A stretch of DNA of 64,000 nucleotides. Source: Leptotrichia sp. HSP-342. GTDB lineage: Bacteria; Fusobacteriota; Fusobacteriia; Fusobacteriales; Leptotrichiaceae. The stretch spans positions 1,178,001 to 1,242,000 of the forward strand of contig NZ_CP165646.1 of the NCBI RefSeq assembly GCF_041199995.1, written 5' to 3'. The position numbers and the translations under genes were made by a program. How positions within the stretch are numbered: the stretch's first letter is position 1; every line of letters starts with the position of its first letter. Shown piece after piece: positions 35,582 through 44,662 of this stretch. The notes beneath the pieces were generated by a model, which made no database searches, had not been told where the DNA came from, and worked only from the letters and a program-made list of their open reading frames with translations.

Positions 35582-35623
35582 TTTTTTCTCTTTTCCTTAT
35601 ATTTTTACACAAGATATAAAAAA

Positions 35624-37420
35624 TTAATCATTTAGTTTTAATACTGATAAAAACGCTTCTTGCGGTATTTCTACATTTCCGATTGCCTTCATACGTTTTT
35701 TACCTTCTTTTTGTTTTTCTAATAATTTTTTCTTACGTGTAATATCTCCACCATAACATTTTGCAAGTACGTTCTTTCTAAGTGCCTTAATTGTTTCCCT
35801 TGCAATTATTTTTGTACCTAATGCAGCCTGCAATGGTATTTCAAACTGCTGTCTTGGAATTACATCTTTTAATTTTTCAACGATTGCACGCCCTCTGTAA
35901 TAGGCATTATCTTTATGAGCAATGAACGAAAAAGCATCTACTGGATTTCCGCTTACCAAAATATCCACTTTTACCAAGTCTGATTCCTTGTATCCAATCA
36001 TTTCATATTCAAATGAAGCATACCCTTTTGTACGTGATTTTAATTTATCATAAAAATCAATTACTATTTCTGCAAGTGGCAAGTCATAACTTATCATTGT
36101 ACGAGTTTCATCAAGGTAATTCATGTTAAGGAAAGTTCCCCTTTTTTCCTGACAAAGCTCCATTACGTTTCCAACATAATCCTTTGGAACAATAATTGTC
36201 CCTTTTACATAAGGTTCTTCAATATACTTTTTCCCTTCTGGAAATTCCGCAGGGTTGTCAATTACAATCATTTCCCCTTGTTCAGGTGTTACGTTATATT
36301 TAACCGATGGTGCTGTTGAAATCAAATCAATGTTAAATTCACGACGCAATCTTTCTACAACTATTTCCATGTGCAAAAGTCCTAAAAATCCACATCTGAA
36401 TCCAAATCCCAATGCAAGTGAAGTCTCTGGAGCATAAGATAACGAAGCATCATTCAACTGTAATTTTTCCAATGCTTCCCTTAAATCTTCATAATCATCT
36501 GTTGAAACTGGATAAATTCCCGCAAAAACCATACTTAATGCAGGACGATAACCTTCAAGAGCTGTATCTGTCGGATTTTTCACATGCGTAATAGTATCTC
36601 CAACTTGTGTATCCTTGATAGATTTGATTCCCGTAATAATATATCCAACTGAGCCAACTGTTAATTCATCAACTTCTTTCATTTTAGGTGAGAAAATTCC
36701 AACTTCTAATACGTCAAATTCTTTTTCGGTAGACATAATCTTAATTCTGTCCCCTTTTGCAATTTTCCCTTCAATTATTCTAATATACGTTATAACTCCT
36801 CTAAAATCATCATAATGTGAGTCAAAAATTAACGCTTTCAAAGGATTGTTAATTTCTCCTTTAGGTGCGGGAATATGTTCAATAATTGATTCCAGCAAAT
36901 CTTCAATTCCAAATCCAGTTTTTCCAGAAACAAGAACAGCATCGTCTGCTGGAAGCCCAATAACTTCCTCTATTTCTAGCTTAACCTTGTCAGGATCAGC
37001 TGAAGGCAAGTCAATCTTGTTTATTACAGGCAATATTTCCAAATCGTTTTCCAAAGCCAAATACACATTTGCCAATGTCTGTGCTTCAATTCCCTGTGCG
37101 GCGTCAACTACAAGCAAGGCCCCGTCACAAGCTGCAAGCGATCTTGACACTTCGTAAATAAAATCAACGTGTCCTGGCGTATCAATTAAATTTAACTCAT
37201 AAGTCTCCCCGTTTCGAGCCTTATACTTCAATGTAACTGCTTGTGCCTTAATCGTTATCCCTTTTTCTCTTTCTAAATCCATGCTATCCAGCAGCTGATC
37301 CACCATTTCCCTTTGCGTTACAGTTCCTGTCTGCTCCAAAAGCCTGTCCGCAATAGTGGATTTTCCATGATCAATATGTGCTATTATCGAAAAATTTCTT
37401 TTATTTTTTTGATCCAACAT
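35624..37420 (-). CDS. lepA: Elongation factor 4 (LepA) GTPase
   Basis: Ribosome-associated GTPase that remodels stalled or misassembled ribosomes, 598 residues. GTPase boxes: [30 protein letters not shown] and NKIDLPSAD. The LepA-specific C-terminal region includes [24 protein letters not shown] sequence, here [20 protein letters not shown]. No lesion. AGGAAAC precedes the ATG. Confidence 0.96.
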   Translation of the reverse strand: MLDQKNKRNFSIIAHIDHGKSTIADRLLEQTGTVTQREMVDQLLDSMDLEREKGITIKAQAVTLKYKARNGETYELNLIDTPGHVDFIYEVSRSLAACDGALLVVDAAQGIEAQTLANVYLALENDLEILPVINKIDLPSADPDKVKLEIEEVIGLPADDAVLVSGKTGFGIEDLLESIIEHIPAPKGEINNPLKALIFDSHYDDFRGVITYIRIIEGKIAKGDRIKIMSTEKEFDVLEVGIFSPKMKEVDELTVGSVGYIITGIKSIKDTQVGDTITHVKNPTDTALEGYRPALSMVFAGIYPVSTDDYEDLREALEKLQLNDASLSYAPETSLALGFGFRCGFLGLLHMEIVVERLRREFNIDLISTAPSVKYNVTPEQGEMIVIDNPAEFPEGKKYIEEPYVKGTIIVPKDYVGNVMELCQEKRGTFLNMNYLDETRTMISYDLPLAEIVIDFYDKLKSRTKGYASFEYEMIGYKESDLVKVDILVSGNPVDAFSFIAHKDNAYYRGRAIVEKLKDVIPRQQFEIPLQAALGTKIIARETIKALRKNVLAKCYGGDITRKKKLLEKQKEGKKRMKAIGNVEIPQEAFLSVLKLND

Positions 37421-37756
37421 TTATATTGTTTCCTCCGTTTACTCGTTTATTATCTTCTTTGTTATATTTTTAAAATGAGTAACTATTCTATCCGAACCTA
37501 GTTACTCAGCAATATGTATATTATATAATAATTTTGCATTTTTTCATAGTCTTTGTGAAAAATATTTTATCAAAATTCAGTTATTTTTTACATTATATTC
37601 CAATTTCTCGCAAAATTATAGTAAAACTACTTTTAAACTAACCTTGAGGACTATAACTATTTTATTCAAACCCAGAGTTTATATAATTTTTAACAGATTC
37701 TAGTACACTTTAAAATTGAAAATAAAAATTATATTGGTATCACTTAAATTATAAAT
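37421..37756. other. Gene-free stretch between lepA and the YdcF-family gene
   Basis: No gene seen. It should hold the lepA promoter on the minus strand; ATTATATAATA near 37519-37531 would supply its -10 box. Nothing else is recognisable. Confidence 0.3.
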
Positions 37757-38422
37757 TTATTTAACTTTTAACTGATTCCCAGATTGAAAAATAAAATAAT
37801 TTACATTTGACAAAAATTCTCTAAAATATGATTTTGGTATGGAAATAAGTGGTGTTTTCGCTGGAAGTCCGTAAATTTCATATTTTTCATTGTCAAATCC
37901 AACTTTTCTAGCAATATTTTTAGAACGGAAAATATGATAATCATTCGTTACAATCAATACTTTTATTTTTCGATTTTTTTCATTATTGTTTAAAATATTT
38001 TTACTATTTTCAATATTTTTTATCTTCTCAAGACTAAACCTAAAATTTTCAACAGTATTCTTAGATTTGTCTTCCAAAACAATTCTATCCTCACTAATTC
38101 CATTTTTCAAAAGTTCCCTTTTTATCGCCACTCCTTCTGCCACATTTTCATTTTTCCCTTGTCCTCCAGTTGCAATAACCTTAACTTCTGGATTTTTCTT
38201 TAAATACTCCGTTGCAGCCTTTATCCTTTCCATAAGTGATTTAGTCGGCTTTTCTCCTTTTACTCTTGCTCCCAGTATTATTACATAATCTACTTTTTTA
38301 TTCTCATTTACGGCTTTTCTATCAGTTGTATATTCTTTTATTATAAAATAATGCACAAAGCAAAATAAAAAAACAAATAAGATAATAGAAATTTTTATTG
38401 ATATTATAATTGTATTCTTCAT
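37757..38422 (-). CDS. YdcF/SanA/ElyC family membrane-anchored protein (DUF218)
   Basis: 221 residues. An N-terminal membrane anchor (IIISIKISIILFVFLFCFV) is followed by the DUF218 domain: VDYVIILGARVKGEKPTKSL, VIATGGQGKNE, LEDKSKNTVENF and IVTNDYHIFRSKNIARKVGF. Members of this family (SanA, ElyC) act in envelope or peptidoglycan precursor maintenance, with the biochemical activity unsettled. A short leader with promoter and terminator hairpin precedes it. Confidence 0.85.
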   Translation of the reverse strand: MKNTIIISIKISIILFVFLFCFVHYFIIKEYTTDRKAVNENKKVDYVIILGARVKGEKPTKSLMERIKAATEYLKKNPEVKVIATGGQGKNENVAEGVAIKRELLKNGISEDRIVLEDKSKNTVENFRFSLEKIKNIENSKNILNNNEKNRKIKVLIVTNDYHIFRSKNIARKVGFDNEKYEIYGLPAKTPLISIPKSYFREFLSNVNYFIFQSGNQLKVK

Positions 38423-38452
38423 AAGTTTTCGATTTTAAAAATATCCTTTCTT

Positions 38453-38484
38453 AAAATAAAGGCTGTTCCATTTCTGAAACAACC
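38453..38484 (-). terminator. Terminator hairpin in the leader of the YdcF-family gene (possible attenuator)
   Basis: Read on the minus strand: GGTTGTTTC, loop AGAAAT, GGAACAGCC, then TTTATTTT. It lies between the predicted promoter (38558-38586) and the gene start at 38422. ACAAC in the upstream leader could pair with GTTGT of the 5' arm, an antiterminator possibility. Confidence 0.6.
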
Positions 38485-38557
38485 ACTATAAAATAATTAT
38501 TCTTTCACGATAGTTGTAAAATCACTATAGTCCTGAATTTTAAAAACTCTTTTAAAT

Positions 38558-38586
38558 ATTTTATTATATTTTACCATAATTGTCAA
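38558..38586 (-). promoter_or_regulatory. Strong promoter for the YdcF leader (minus strand)
   Basis: On the minus strand TTGACA (38586-38581) and TAAAAT (38563-38558) have a 17-base spacer. Transcription would start near 38551, giving about 100 bases before the terminator hairpin. Confidence 0.6.
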
Positions 38587-38688
38587 TTTTTTGTTTTTAT
38601 TTTTTTATTGATGTTTTATATAAAAAATACTATAATAAATTATATAAAAACTATTTAAATATTTAAGAAAGTAGAAAAGAGGGAAAAG

Positions 38689-39497
38689 ATGAAAATGAGA
38701 ATCAAAAAAATAAAAGATAATTTTTACGAAGAGTTAGGGATGAGTAAATATGATTTTTTTAATAATTTAGTAAATGAAATAGGAAATTTTCCATATGTAG
38801 TTTCAAATATATACGAAGATAATTCAACAAAAACTACAATAGTTGAAGATCAGGGTATGTATATTAATAATGGCTGGAATGAAACCGATGAAACAGCATT
38901 ATATATTTCTGAGTGTAATTCTGATAGTGAAATTAGAGTTTATTATGGTTATGAAGAACTTTTTTAATTTACTATTTTGAAAATATCGTTGATTATGCTA
39001 ACTTAATAAGTTTTGTTGAACAAGAATTGCATAATTATATAGAATATATGGAAAAATTTAAAAATTTTAGAATAAATGTTGATTTAGAGAATTTATTTAA
39101 AAGAGATAAATTAAGAAATTTCTTGTTAAAATATAACGAGAAAGCAAATAAATATAATTTGGAGTTTATTAATTATTATACGAAATATATAAATTATTGG
39201 GATATTAATATAAAAAAGAAATTTTTTTCTTATCTTCTTGGAAAAGATAGATTAAAAGAATTTATGCTTAACAAAAAGAGAGTTTTTAGAATAAATGGAG
39301 TTGATTATTTTCAAATTGAAGAAAAAGAAAAATATTCTGAAATATATAGAATAGAAATAGAAAATGATATTAAAATAGAATATTATTCAAAAGATTTAGA
39401 ATATGAAAGTTTTGGAAATGTTGGCTTTTTATACAAAGAAAAAAATTTTGATATTAAAAATAAAAGCTTAAAAGGTAAGGAATTAAATTTTGAATGA
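38689..39497 (+). pseudogene. Unknown protein gene broken by a one-base loss in a T run
   Basis: Not recognised. Two frames join into one 269-codon gene if a single T is added to the six-T run at 38960-38965. The first part (92 residues, from the ATG at 38689 behind AGAGGG) ends YYGYEELF and then TAA. The second part continues as LIYYFENIVDYANLISFVEQ in the adjacent open frame through to 39497 without needing a new start. The protein would be soluble, with a helical second half. It could be phase-variable, decayed or a sequencing error. Confidence 0.55.
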
Positions 39498-39518
39498 TAC
39501 AGAGATAATAGGGATGAA

Positions 39519-39647
39519 ATGAATGTAGAAAGAATTTCAAAAGAAGATTTTTTAAAAGAACTTGAAATTATTATTGTTGCCTATAAAGATATTTATAATG
39601 ATATTGAAATAGAAGAAATATTTGGAAGGTTTAAAGAAAATTTTTAA
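39519..39647 (+). CDS. Very small unknown ORF (42 residues)
   Basis: MNVERISKEDFLKELEIIIV begins a short acidic, helical peptide ending IFGRFKENF. TAGGG lies a few bases upstream. It follows the broken gene in the same frame after 7 codons and may be a fragment rather than an independent gene. Confidence 0.3.
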   Translation: MNVERISKEDFLKELEIIIVAYKDIYNDIEIEEIFGRFKENF

Positions 39648-39683
39648 ATAAAAATACATTATCTTACAAAAAAGGATAGATGA

Positions 39684-39746
39684 CATTCTCAGATGAAAAG
39701 TGGGAAAGGGCAAGTTCATGATTTAATCGAGGTCGATGATGAATAA
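39684..39746 (+). pseudogene. C-terminal tail of a YefM/Axe-type antitoxin
   Basis: The frame reads HSQMKSGKGQVHDLIEVDDE then TAA. That is the toxin-neutralising tail of YefM-like antitoxins, and the stop overlaps the start of the YoeB gene in the usual ATGATGAATAA way. A TGA at 39681 stops the frame upstream, and no N-terminal DNA-binding domain is found. About 60-65 residues of the antitoxin are gone. Confidence 0.6.
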
Positions 39747-39993
39747 ATTATGGACTGATGATGGCTGGGCAGATTATTTATATTGGCAATCTCAAGATAA
39801 AAAAACTTTAAAAAGGATTAACGAACTCATAAAAGATATTGAAAGAAATGGAGTATTGAATGGAATAGACAAACCTGAAGCTTTGAAATATAGAAAAGGA
39901 TTTAGTCGAAGAATTGACGAAACTAACAGGCTTGTCTATACCATTGATGAAAATGGAGTTTTATGGATAATTTCCTGTAGAGGCCATTATTAA
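39739..39993 (+). CDS. yoeB: YoeB/Txe-family mRNA interferase toxin (orphan)
   Basis: Ribosome-dependent mRNA-cleaving toxin of exactly 84 residues, like E. coli YoeB. The start MNKLWTDDGWADYLYWQ, PEALK (Glu47), DETNRLVY (Arg64) and the C-terminal CRGHY (His83-Tyr84) reproduce the catalytic set. The second ATG (39739) is chosen over 39736 because GAGG is six bases away. The full antitoxin that should precede it is missing; only its tail remains. Confidence 0.85.
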   Translation: MNKLWTDDGWADYLYWQSQDKKTLKRINELIKDIERNGVLNGIDKPEALKYRKGFSRRIDETNRLVYTIDENGVLWIISCRGHY

Positions 39994-40012
39994 AGTTGTT
40001 TTTTGTTGATTA

Positions 40013-40042
40013 AAAAGAGTGGATAATACCACTCTTTTATTT
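40013..40042. terminator. Bidirectional terminator between yoeB and the ABC exporter
   Basis: 10-bp perfect stem AAAAGAGTGG / CCACTCTTTT with a 6-base loop; A- and T-runs on both sides let it work for the convergent genes. Confidence 0.8.
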
Positions 40043-40114
40043 TAAATATTTTAATAAATACTCTAGTTTTATGAATATTACTCTGCTAACGCAATTAAAA
40101 TTAAATCATTTAAT

Positions 40115-42010
40115 TTACTGATTTTCAAATCCCCCTGTATAAAGCTGATAATAAGTCCCTTTTTGTGCAATCAGTTCATCGTGATTTCCACGTTCGATAA
40201 TTTTTCCTTGATCAAGTACCATTATCACATCGGAATTTTTGATAGTTGAAAGCCTGTGGGCAATTACAAATACCGTTCTTCCCATCATCAACTTATCCAT
40301 TCCTTCTTGCACGATTTTTTCTGTTCTTGTATCAATGCTTGAAGTTGCTTCATCCAGAATTAAGACTGGTGGGTCAGCGATTGCTGCTCTTGCTATTGAC
40401 AATAATTGCCGCTGTCCTTGTGAAAGGCTCGAACCATCACCACTTAAATAAGTGTTGTAGCCTTGTGGCAAGTGTTTTATAAAATGATCGGCATTGGCAA
40501 GTTTTGCAGCTGCATACACTTCTTCATCTGTTGCATCAAGTTTTCCATATCTGATGTTATCGGCAACTGTTCCAGAAAATAAGTGTGTGTCCTGTAGTAC
40601 AATTCCAAGAGATTCTCTTAAATCCTGTTTTTTTATTTTTTCAATGTTAATTCCATCATATCGAATTTTTCCAGAGTTAATATCGTAAAATCTGTTAATT
40701 AAGTTTGTAATTGTAGTTTTTCCAGCTCCTGTTGCACCAACGAAGGCAATTTTTTCTCCCGGCTTTGCATAAAGATTGATATTATGAAGTATTGTCTTTT
40801 CTTCATTGTATCCAAATGTTACATCTTCAAAAACAACATCTCCCATTAGTCTTTCATAAGAAATTGTTCCGTCAGAATGTGGATATTTCCAAGCCCATGC
40901 ACCTGTGTGCTTCTCAGTTTCTGTAATGTTTCCATTTTCATCAATATTTGCGTTTACAAGAGTTACATAGCCGTTATCTTGTTCAGGTATCTGATCTAGC
41001 AGGTTAAATACTCTTTGGGCTCCAGCCGATGCCAATATTACTGATGTTAATTGCTGTGCAATTTGTGAAACAGGCTGGTTTATTACTTTTATAAACTGCA
41101 AGAACGATACAAGTCCTCCAATTGTAAAGCCTGCAATATTATTAAACACAATTATTGAACCAAGAACTGCTGTAAGTACAAAGTTTATATTTCCAAGATT
41201 TCCGACAGCAGGTCCTAGAATATTTGCAAATTTCATTGCATTGTTCGCCCTGTTAAATAATGCCGTATTCAGTCTGTTAAAACGTTCATCAGCTTTTTTC
41301 TCGTATGAAAACACTTTTACAACTTTCAGTCCTTCTATCATTTCTTCAACATATCCATTTACAATACCAATATTTTTTTGCTGTGCAGTATAGTTTTTCG
41401 AACTTTTTGAAGAAATAGTTTTTGTTGTAACAATCATAATAATAATCATTATTACTACGAAAAGTGCTAGTGGAATATTTAATATAAACATTGAAATAAG
41501 GACACTTATAATTGTAATAATTGAAGATATTACCTGTGACAAGCTTTCAACCATCATATTTCGTAAAGCGTCAATATCGCTTGAATAAACACTCATTATA
41601 TCTCCATGTGCATTTGTATCAAAATATTTTATAGGAAGCGATTCCATATGTATAAATACATCATCTCTTAATCTTTTCAATGTTCCCTGTGCAACGTAAA
41701 TCATAAATATTTCATAAATATATGTACAAATTACAGCTCCGCCATATATGACTGCCATTTTTAAAATTAGGCTCACAAGCTCTTTGATAAAGTTAGGATT
41801 ATTTTTACCAATGTTAGGAATAATGATTCCATCTATCAATTCTTTTGAATACATTGTCCCAATAACCATTCCAAATGAACTCAAACAAATAAATACAATA
41901 ACAAATAACGTCTGTATTTTATAATGCTTAAACATATATCCAAGTAATCGAATTAATCCTTTTAGCTGATTTCGTGATTGCGAATTTTCAGTTTTTTTAT
42001 TTTTACTCAT
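40115..42010 (-). CDS. Heterodimeric ABC exporter, canonical-site subunit
   Basis: Type IV ABC exporter half (six-helix membrane domain, residues about 20-330, then ATPase domain) of 631 residues. Walker A GATGAGKTTITN, Walker B LILDEATSSID with catalytic Glu, and H-loop VIAHRLSTIK are all canonical. The signature is LSQGQRQLLSIARA. The linker before the ATPase domain has an unusual insertion (about 35 residues with DENGNITETEKHTGAWAW). It overlaps the partner gene by one base, and the partner has a degenerate site. Substrate unknown: drugs, lipids or peptides are all possible. Confidence 0.9.
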   Translation of the reverse strand: MSKNKKTENSQSRNQLKGLIRLLGYMFKHYKIQTLFVIVFICLSSFGMVIGTMYSKELIDGIIIPNIGKNNPNFIKELVSLILKMAVIYGGAVICTYIYEIFMIYVAQGTLKRLRDDVFIHMESLPIKYFDTNAHGDIMSVYSSDIDALRNMMVESLSQVISSIITIISVLISMFILNIPLALFVVIMIIIMIVTTKTISSKSSKNYTAQQKNIGIVNGYVEEMIEGLKVVKVFSYEKKADERFNRLNTALFNRANNAMKFANILGPAVGNLGNINFVLTAVLGSIIVFNNIAGFTIGGLVSFLQFIKVINQPVSQIAQQLTSVILASAGAQRVFNLLDQIPEQDNGYVTLVNANIDENGNITETEKHTGAWAWKYPHSDGTISYERLMGDVVFEDVTFGYNEEKTILHNINLYAKPGEKIAFVGATGAGKTTITNLINRFYDINSGKIRYDGINIEKIKKQDLRESLGIVLQDTHLFSGTVADNIRYGKLDATDEEVYAAAKLANADHFIKHLPQGYNTYLSGDGSSLSQGQRQLLSIARAAIADPPVLILDEATSSIDTRTEKIVQEGMDKLMMGRTVFVIAHRLSTIKNSDVIMVLDQGKIIERGNHDELIAQKGTYYQLYTGGFENQ

Positions 42011-43749
42011 TACTTATCACTCCCTTCTGTCTGGGATTCATAAACTTCACGATATACCTTGCTTGTTTTAAGTAGTTCATCGTGTGTCCCTGCTGCTGTT
42101 ATAATTCCGTCTTCCAAAACTAATATTTTATCAGAATCTTTTATTGATGATACTCTTTGTCCGATAATAATTTTTGTAATGTGTGGCAATTCATTTTTGA
42201 AGGCTTCTCTTATTAGTTTGTCCGTCTTTGTATCAACTGCGCTTGTAGAATCGTCTAAAATTAATATTTTGGGAGATTTTAGCAAGGCTCTGGCAATACA
42301 CAGCCTTTGTCTTTGACCTCCAGATACATTTGCTCCGCCACGTTCAATACGAGTATCATATTTTTTAGGAAATTTCTGAATGAATTCATCAGCTTGTGCC
42401 AATTTGCAAGCATGTTCCATTTCCTCATCGGTTGCATTTTCATTCCCCCAACGTAAATTATCCTTTATAGTTCCTGAAAACAGCACATTTTTTTGAAGAA
42501 CCATCGCCACATTATCCCTAAGCGTCTTTATATCATAATCCTTTACATTAACTCCGCCAACCAAAAGTTCACCATCCAGAACATCATACAATCTTGGAAT
42601 TAACTGAACAAGAGCTGATTTTGCACTTCCAGTTCCCCCAATAATTCCAATAGTTTCTCCAGACTTTATTTCTAGATTTATTTTTGTCAAATTCAGAACA
42701 TCAGGATTATTACTGTAACTGAAATCTACATTTTTAAACACTATTGAACCATCTTTTACCTCTGTTATACCATTTTCAGGATTTTTAATATTTGGCTCTT
42801 CATCTAGAACCATCACAATTCTATCTCCAGATGCTCTTGAAAACACAATATTTACAAGCATCATTGCAAGCATAAGAAGGCTCATAAGAATATTGGTTGT
42901 ATAAGCAAAAAGGCTTGTAAGCTGCCCAGTCGTCAGCTCATTTACAACAATCATTTTTGCTCCAAACCATGAAAGCAGTAAAATACACCCAAATACTGTT
43001 ATTTGCATTACAGGAGATACAAATATTATAATTCTTTCCCCTTTTAATAACATATTTCTCAAATTTTCAGTAGCCTTCTTAAATTTATTAGTTTCATATT
43101 TTTCACGAATATATGCTTTTACAACACGAATACCATTAATGTTTTCCTGAAGGCTAGAATTTATGTCATCATACTTTTTAATTGCAGCTGTAAAAATTGG
43201 ATGTACCTTAAAAATAACAAAGACTAAAAAACTTCCTAAAAACAAAACTGCAACAATAAATATCATTGACAACTTTGGACTTATCATAAACGACATAAAT
43301 ATTGCTACGCACATCATAAGTGGAGCCCTTACAAATCCTCTGATTAACAACTGAAATGAATTCTGAATGTTATTAACATCTGTTGTAAATCTTGTAATCA
43401 GTCCAGCTGTAGAAAATTTATCAATATTAGTGAATGAAAAGGACTGTATTTTAGAAAATAAATCTTTTCTCAAGTTTTTAGCAAATCCAGCCGAAGCATA
43501 AGAAGCATATTTACTAGCTTGTATTCCACATAACAACGACAACATAGCCACTCCAAACGTTGCGAGTCCCATTATAACAATAAACTTCATATCTCCCTTA
43601 CCATCATTTCCATTCAGTCCGCTGTCAATAATTACAGCCATAAGTGTTGGAATAAGCATCTCAAAAACAACTTCTATTCCAATAAATATTGGCGAAATTA
43701 ACGCGCTTTTTTTATACTCCCCAAGATGGGAAAATAGTTTTTTTAACAT
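42010..43749 (-). CDS. Heterodimeric ABC exporter, degenerate-site subunit
   Basis: Upstream half of the exporter, 579 residues. Its ATPase domain keeps the signature VSGGQRQRLCIARAL, but Walker A is GGTGSAKSAL (Ala for Gly). Walker B ends LILDDSTSAVD (Asp in place of the catalytic Glu), and the switch is IIIGQRVSSIK (Gln in place of His). This is the expected pattern for a TM287/288- or LmrCD-like heterodimer with one non-hydrolysing site. TAAGG-type site before the ATG. Confidence 0.9.
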   Translation of the reverse strand: MLKKLFSHLGEYKKSALISPIFIGIEVVFEMLIPTLMAVIIDSGLNGNDGKGDMKFIVIMGLATFGVAMLSLLCGIQASKYASYASAGFAKNLRKDLFSKIQSFSFTNIDKFSTAGLITRFTTDVNNIQNSFQLLIRGFVRAPLMMCVAIFMSFMISPKLSMIFIVAVLFLGSFLVFVIFKVHPIFTAAIKKYDDINSSLQENINGIRVVKAYIREKYETNKFKKATENLRNMLLKGERIIIFVSPVMQITVFGCILLLSWFGAKMIVVNELTTGQLTSLFAYTTNILMSLLMLAMMLVNIVFSRASGDRIVMVLDEEPNIKNPENGITEVKDGSIVFKNVDFSYSNNPDVLNLTKINLEIKSGETIGIIGGTGSAKSALVQLIPRLYDVLDGELLVGGVNVKDYDIKTLRDNVAMVLQKNVLFSGTIKDNLRWGNENATDEEMEHACKLAQADEFIQKFPKKYDTRIERGGANVSGGQRQRLCIARALLKSPKILILDDSTSAVDTKTDKLIREAFKNELPHITKIIIGQRVSSIKDSDKILVLEDGIITAAGTHDELLKTSKVYREVYESQTEGSDK

Positions 43750-43806
43750 TTAAACACCTTTCCTCTCTTTTTTGTTATGATTTTTTTAAGTAATCAATAT
43801 AAATTT

Positions 43807-43868
43807 AAAAGCACGAAACTTATTGAAAAAATAAAAACTCATTTTCATTAATAAATTTCAGTGCTTTT
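43807..43868 (-). terminator. Long hairpin terminator after the esterase gene
   Basis: Arms AAAAGCACGAAACTTATT (43807-43824) and AATAAATTTCAGTGCTTTT (43850-43868) pair with few mismatches; on the minus strand a T-rich tail follows. It separates the esterase/ATP-grasp operon from the ABC exporter operon. Confidence 0.65.
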
Positions 43869-43897
43869 TATTTGTTATTAAAATTAATTAGCTTTAC

Positions 43898-44635
43898 TTA
43901 AATATCCAAATGCTCCATAAAATATCTTATTTGCAATCTCCACCAATCCCAGTCGTGGGCAACATCATAACCCCAGAAATCTGTCCATGCTGGAACTTGC
44001 TTTTCATAAAGAATATGAGCCAGTTCTCTATTACTTGGCAATAGCTCTTCTTCCCATGCTCCTTGTCCAATACATACAATAATGTTTTTTTGTCTATATA
44101 TATCTAAATAATGGTGATTCCAAGGCATATTTCTTAAAAAATCAACCACTGAATTGTTGTAAACCAAATCATCTTTGTAATCTCCAAAAAACATTGATGC
44201 ATCAAACATTCCACTTAGTGAGATTAACGTGTCAAACAAGTCAGGTCTACGGAAAAATAAAATTCCCGCATGAGCTCCTCCCATACTACATCCTGTAACA
44301 ATAATATCACTTCTCCAAGAAATATCCTGTATTCTTGGCACAAATTCATTTGCGATAAAGTTAAACCATTTTTCCTGCATTTCTATTCTATATCTTTGAT
44401 TTCCGTTAAGATCTGACCAGCTCTCTCTATCAACGCTTCCTACACAGAATAATTGCAGTCTTCCTTGCTCAATGTAGTCAGAAAGTACGTCTATCATTCC
44501 AAATTCTTCATACTGGTTACAATCCCCATCTTGTGAAGGAAATACCAACACTGGCTTCCCAGCATGTCCATACCTCTTATATTCTACTTCTCGCCCAAGA
44601 TGATAGCTGTATTCTTTTTTATATTCTATTTGCAT
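43898..44635 (-). CDS. Putative alpha/beta-hydrolase esterase (EstD-like)
   Basis: 245 residues. The nucleophile elbow GCSMGG (Ser in DIIVTGCSMGGAHAG) and the late His in YDVAHDWDWWR fit the esterase D/feruloyl-esterase-like group. The start LVFPSQDGDCNQYEEFGM is typical of this subfamily. It is 27 bases downstream of the ATP-grasp gene, a gene pair seen repeatedly in low-GC bacteria (from general knowledge). The substrate is unknown. Confidence 0.8.
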   Translation of the reverse strand: MQIEYKKEYSYHLGREVEYKRYGHAGKPVLVFPSQDGDCNQYEEFGMIDVLSDYIEQGRLQLFCVGSVDRESWSDLNGNQRYRIEMQEKWFNFIANEFVPRIQDISWRSDIIVTGCSMGGAHAGILFFRRPDLFDTLISLSGMFDASMFFGDYKDDLVYNNSVVDFLRNMPWNHHYLDIYRQKNIIVCIGQGAWEEELLPSNRELAHILYEKQVPAWTDFWGYDVAHDWDWWRLQIRYFMEHLDI

Positions 44636-44662
44636 TCTTTCTCCCTGTGATTTTATTTATTT

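Noticed and set aside
36846-37157. 103-residue frame on the plus strand within lepA
   Set aside because: Shadow of the intact lepA gene on the other strand.
38497-38577. Small 26-codon frame on the minus strand upstream of the YdcF-family gene
   Set aside because: Its ATG lies inside the promoter, upstream of the predicted transcription start, and it has no binding site.
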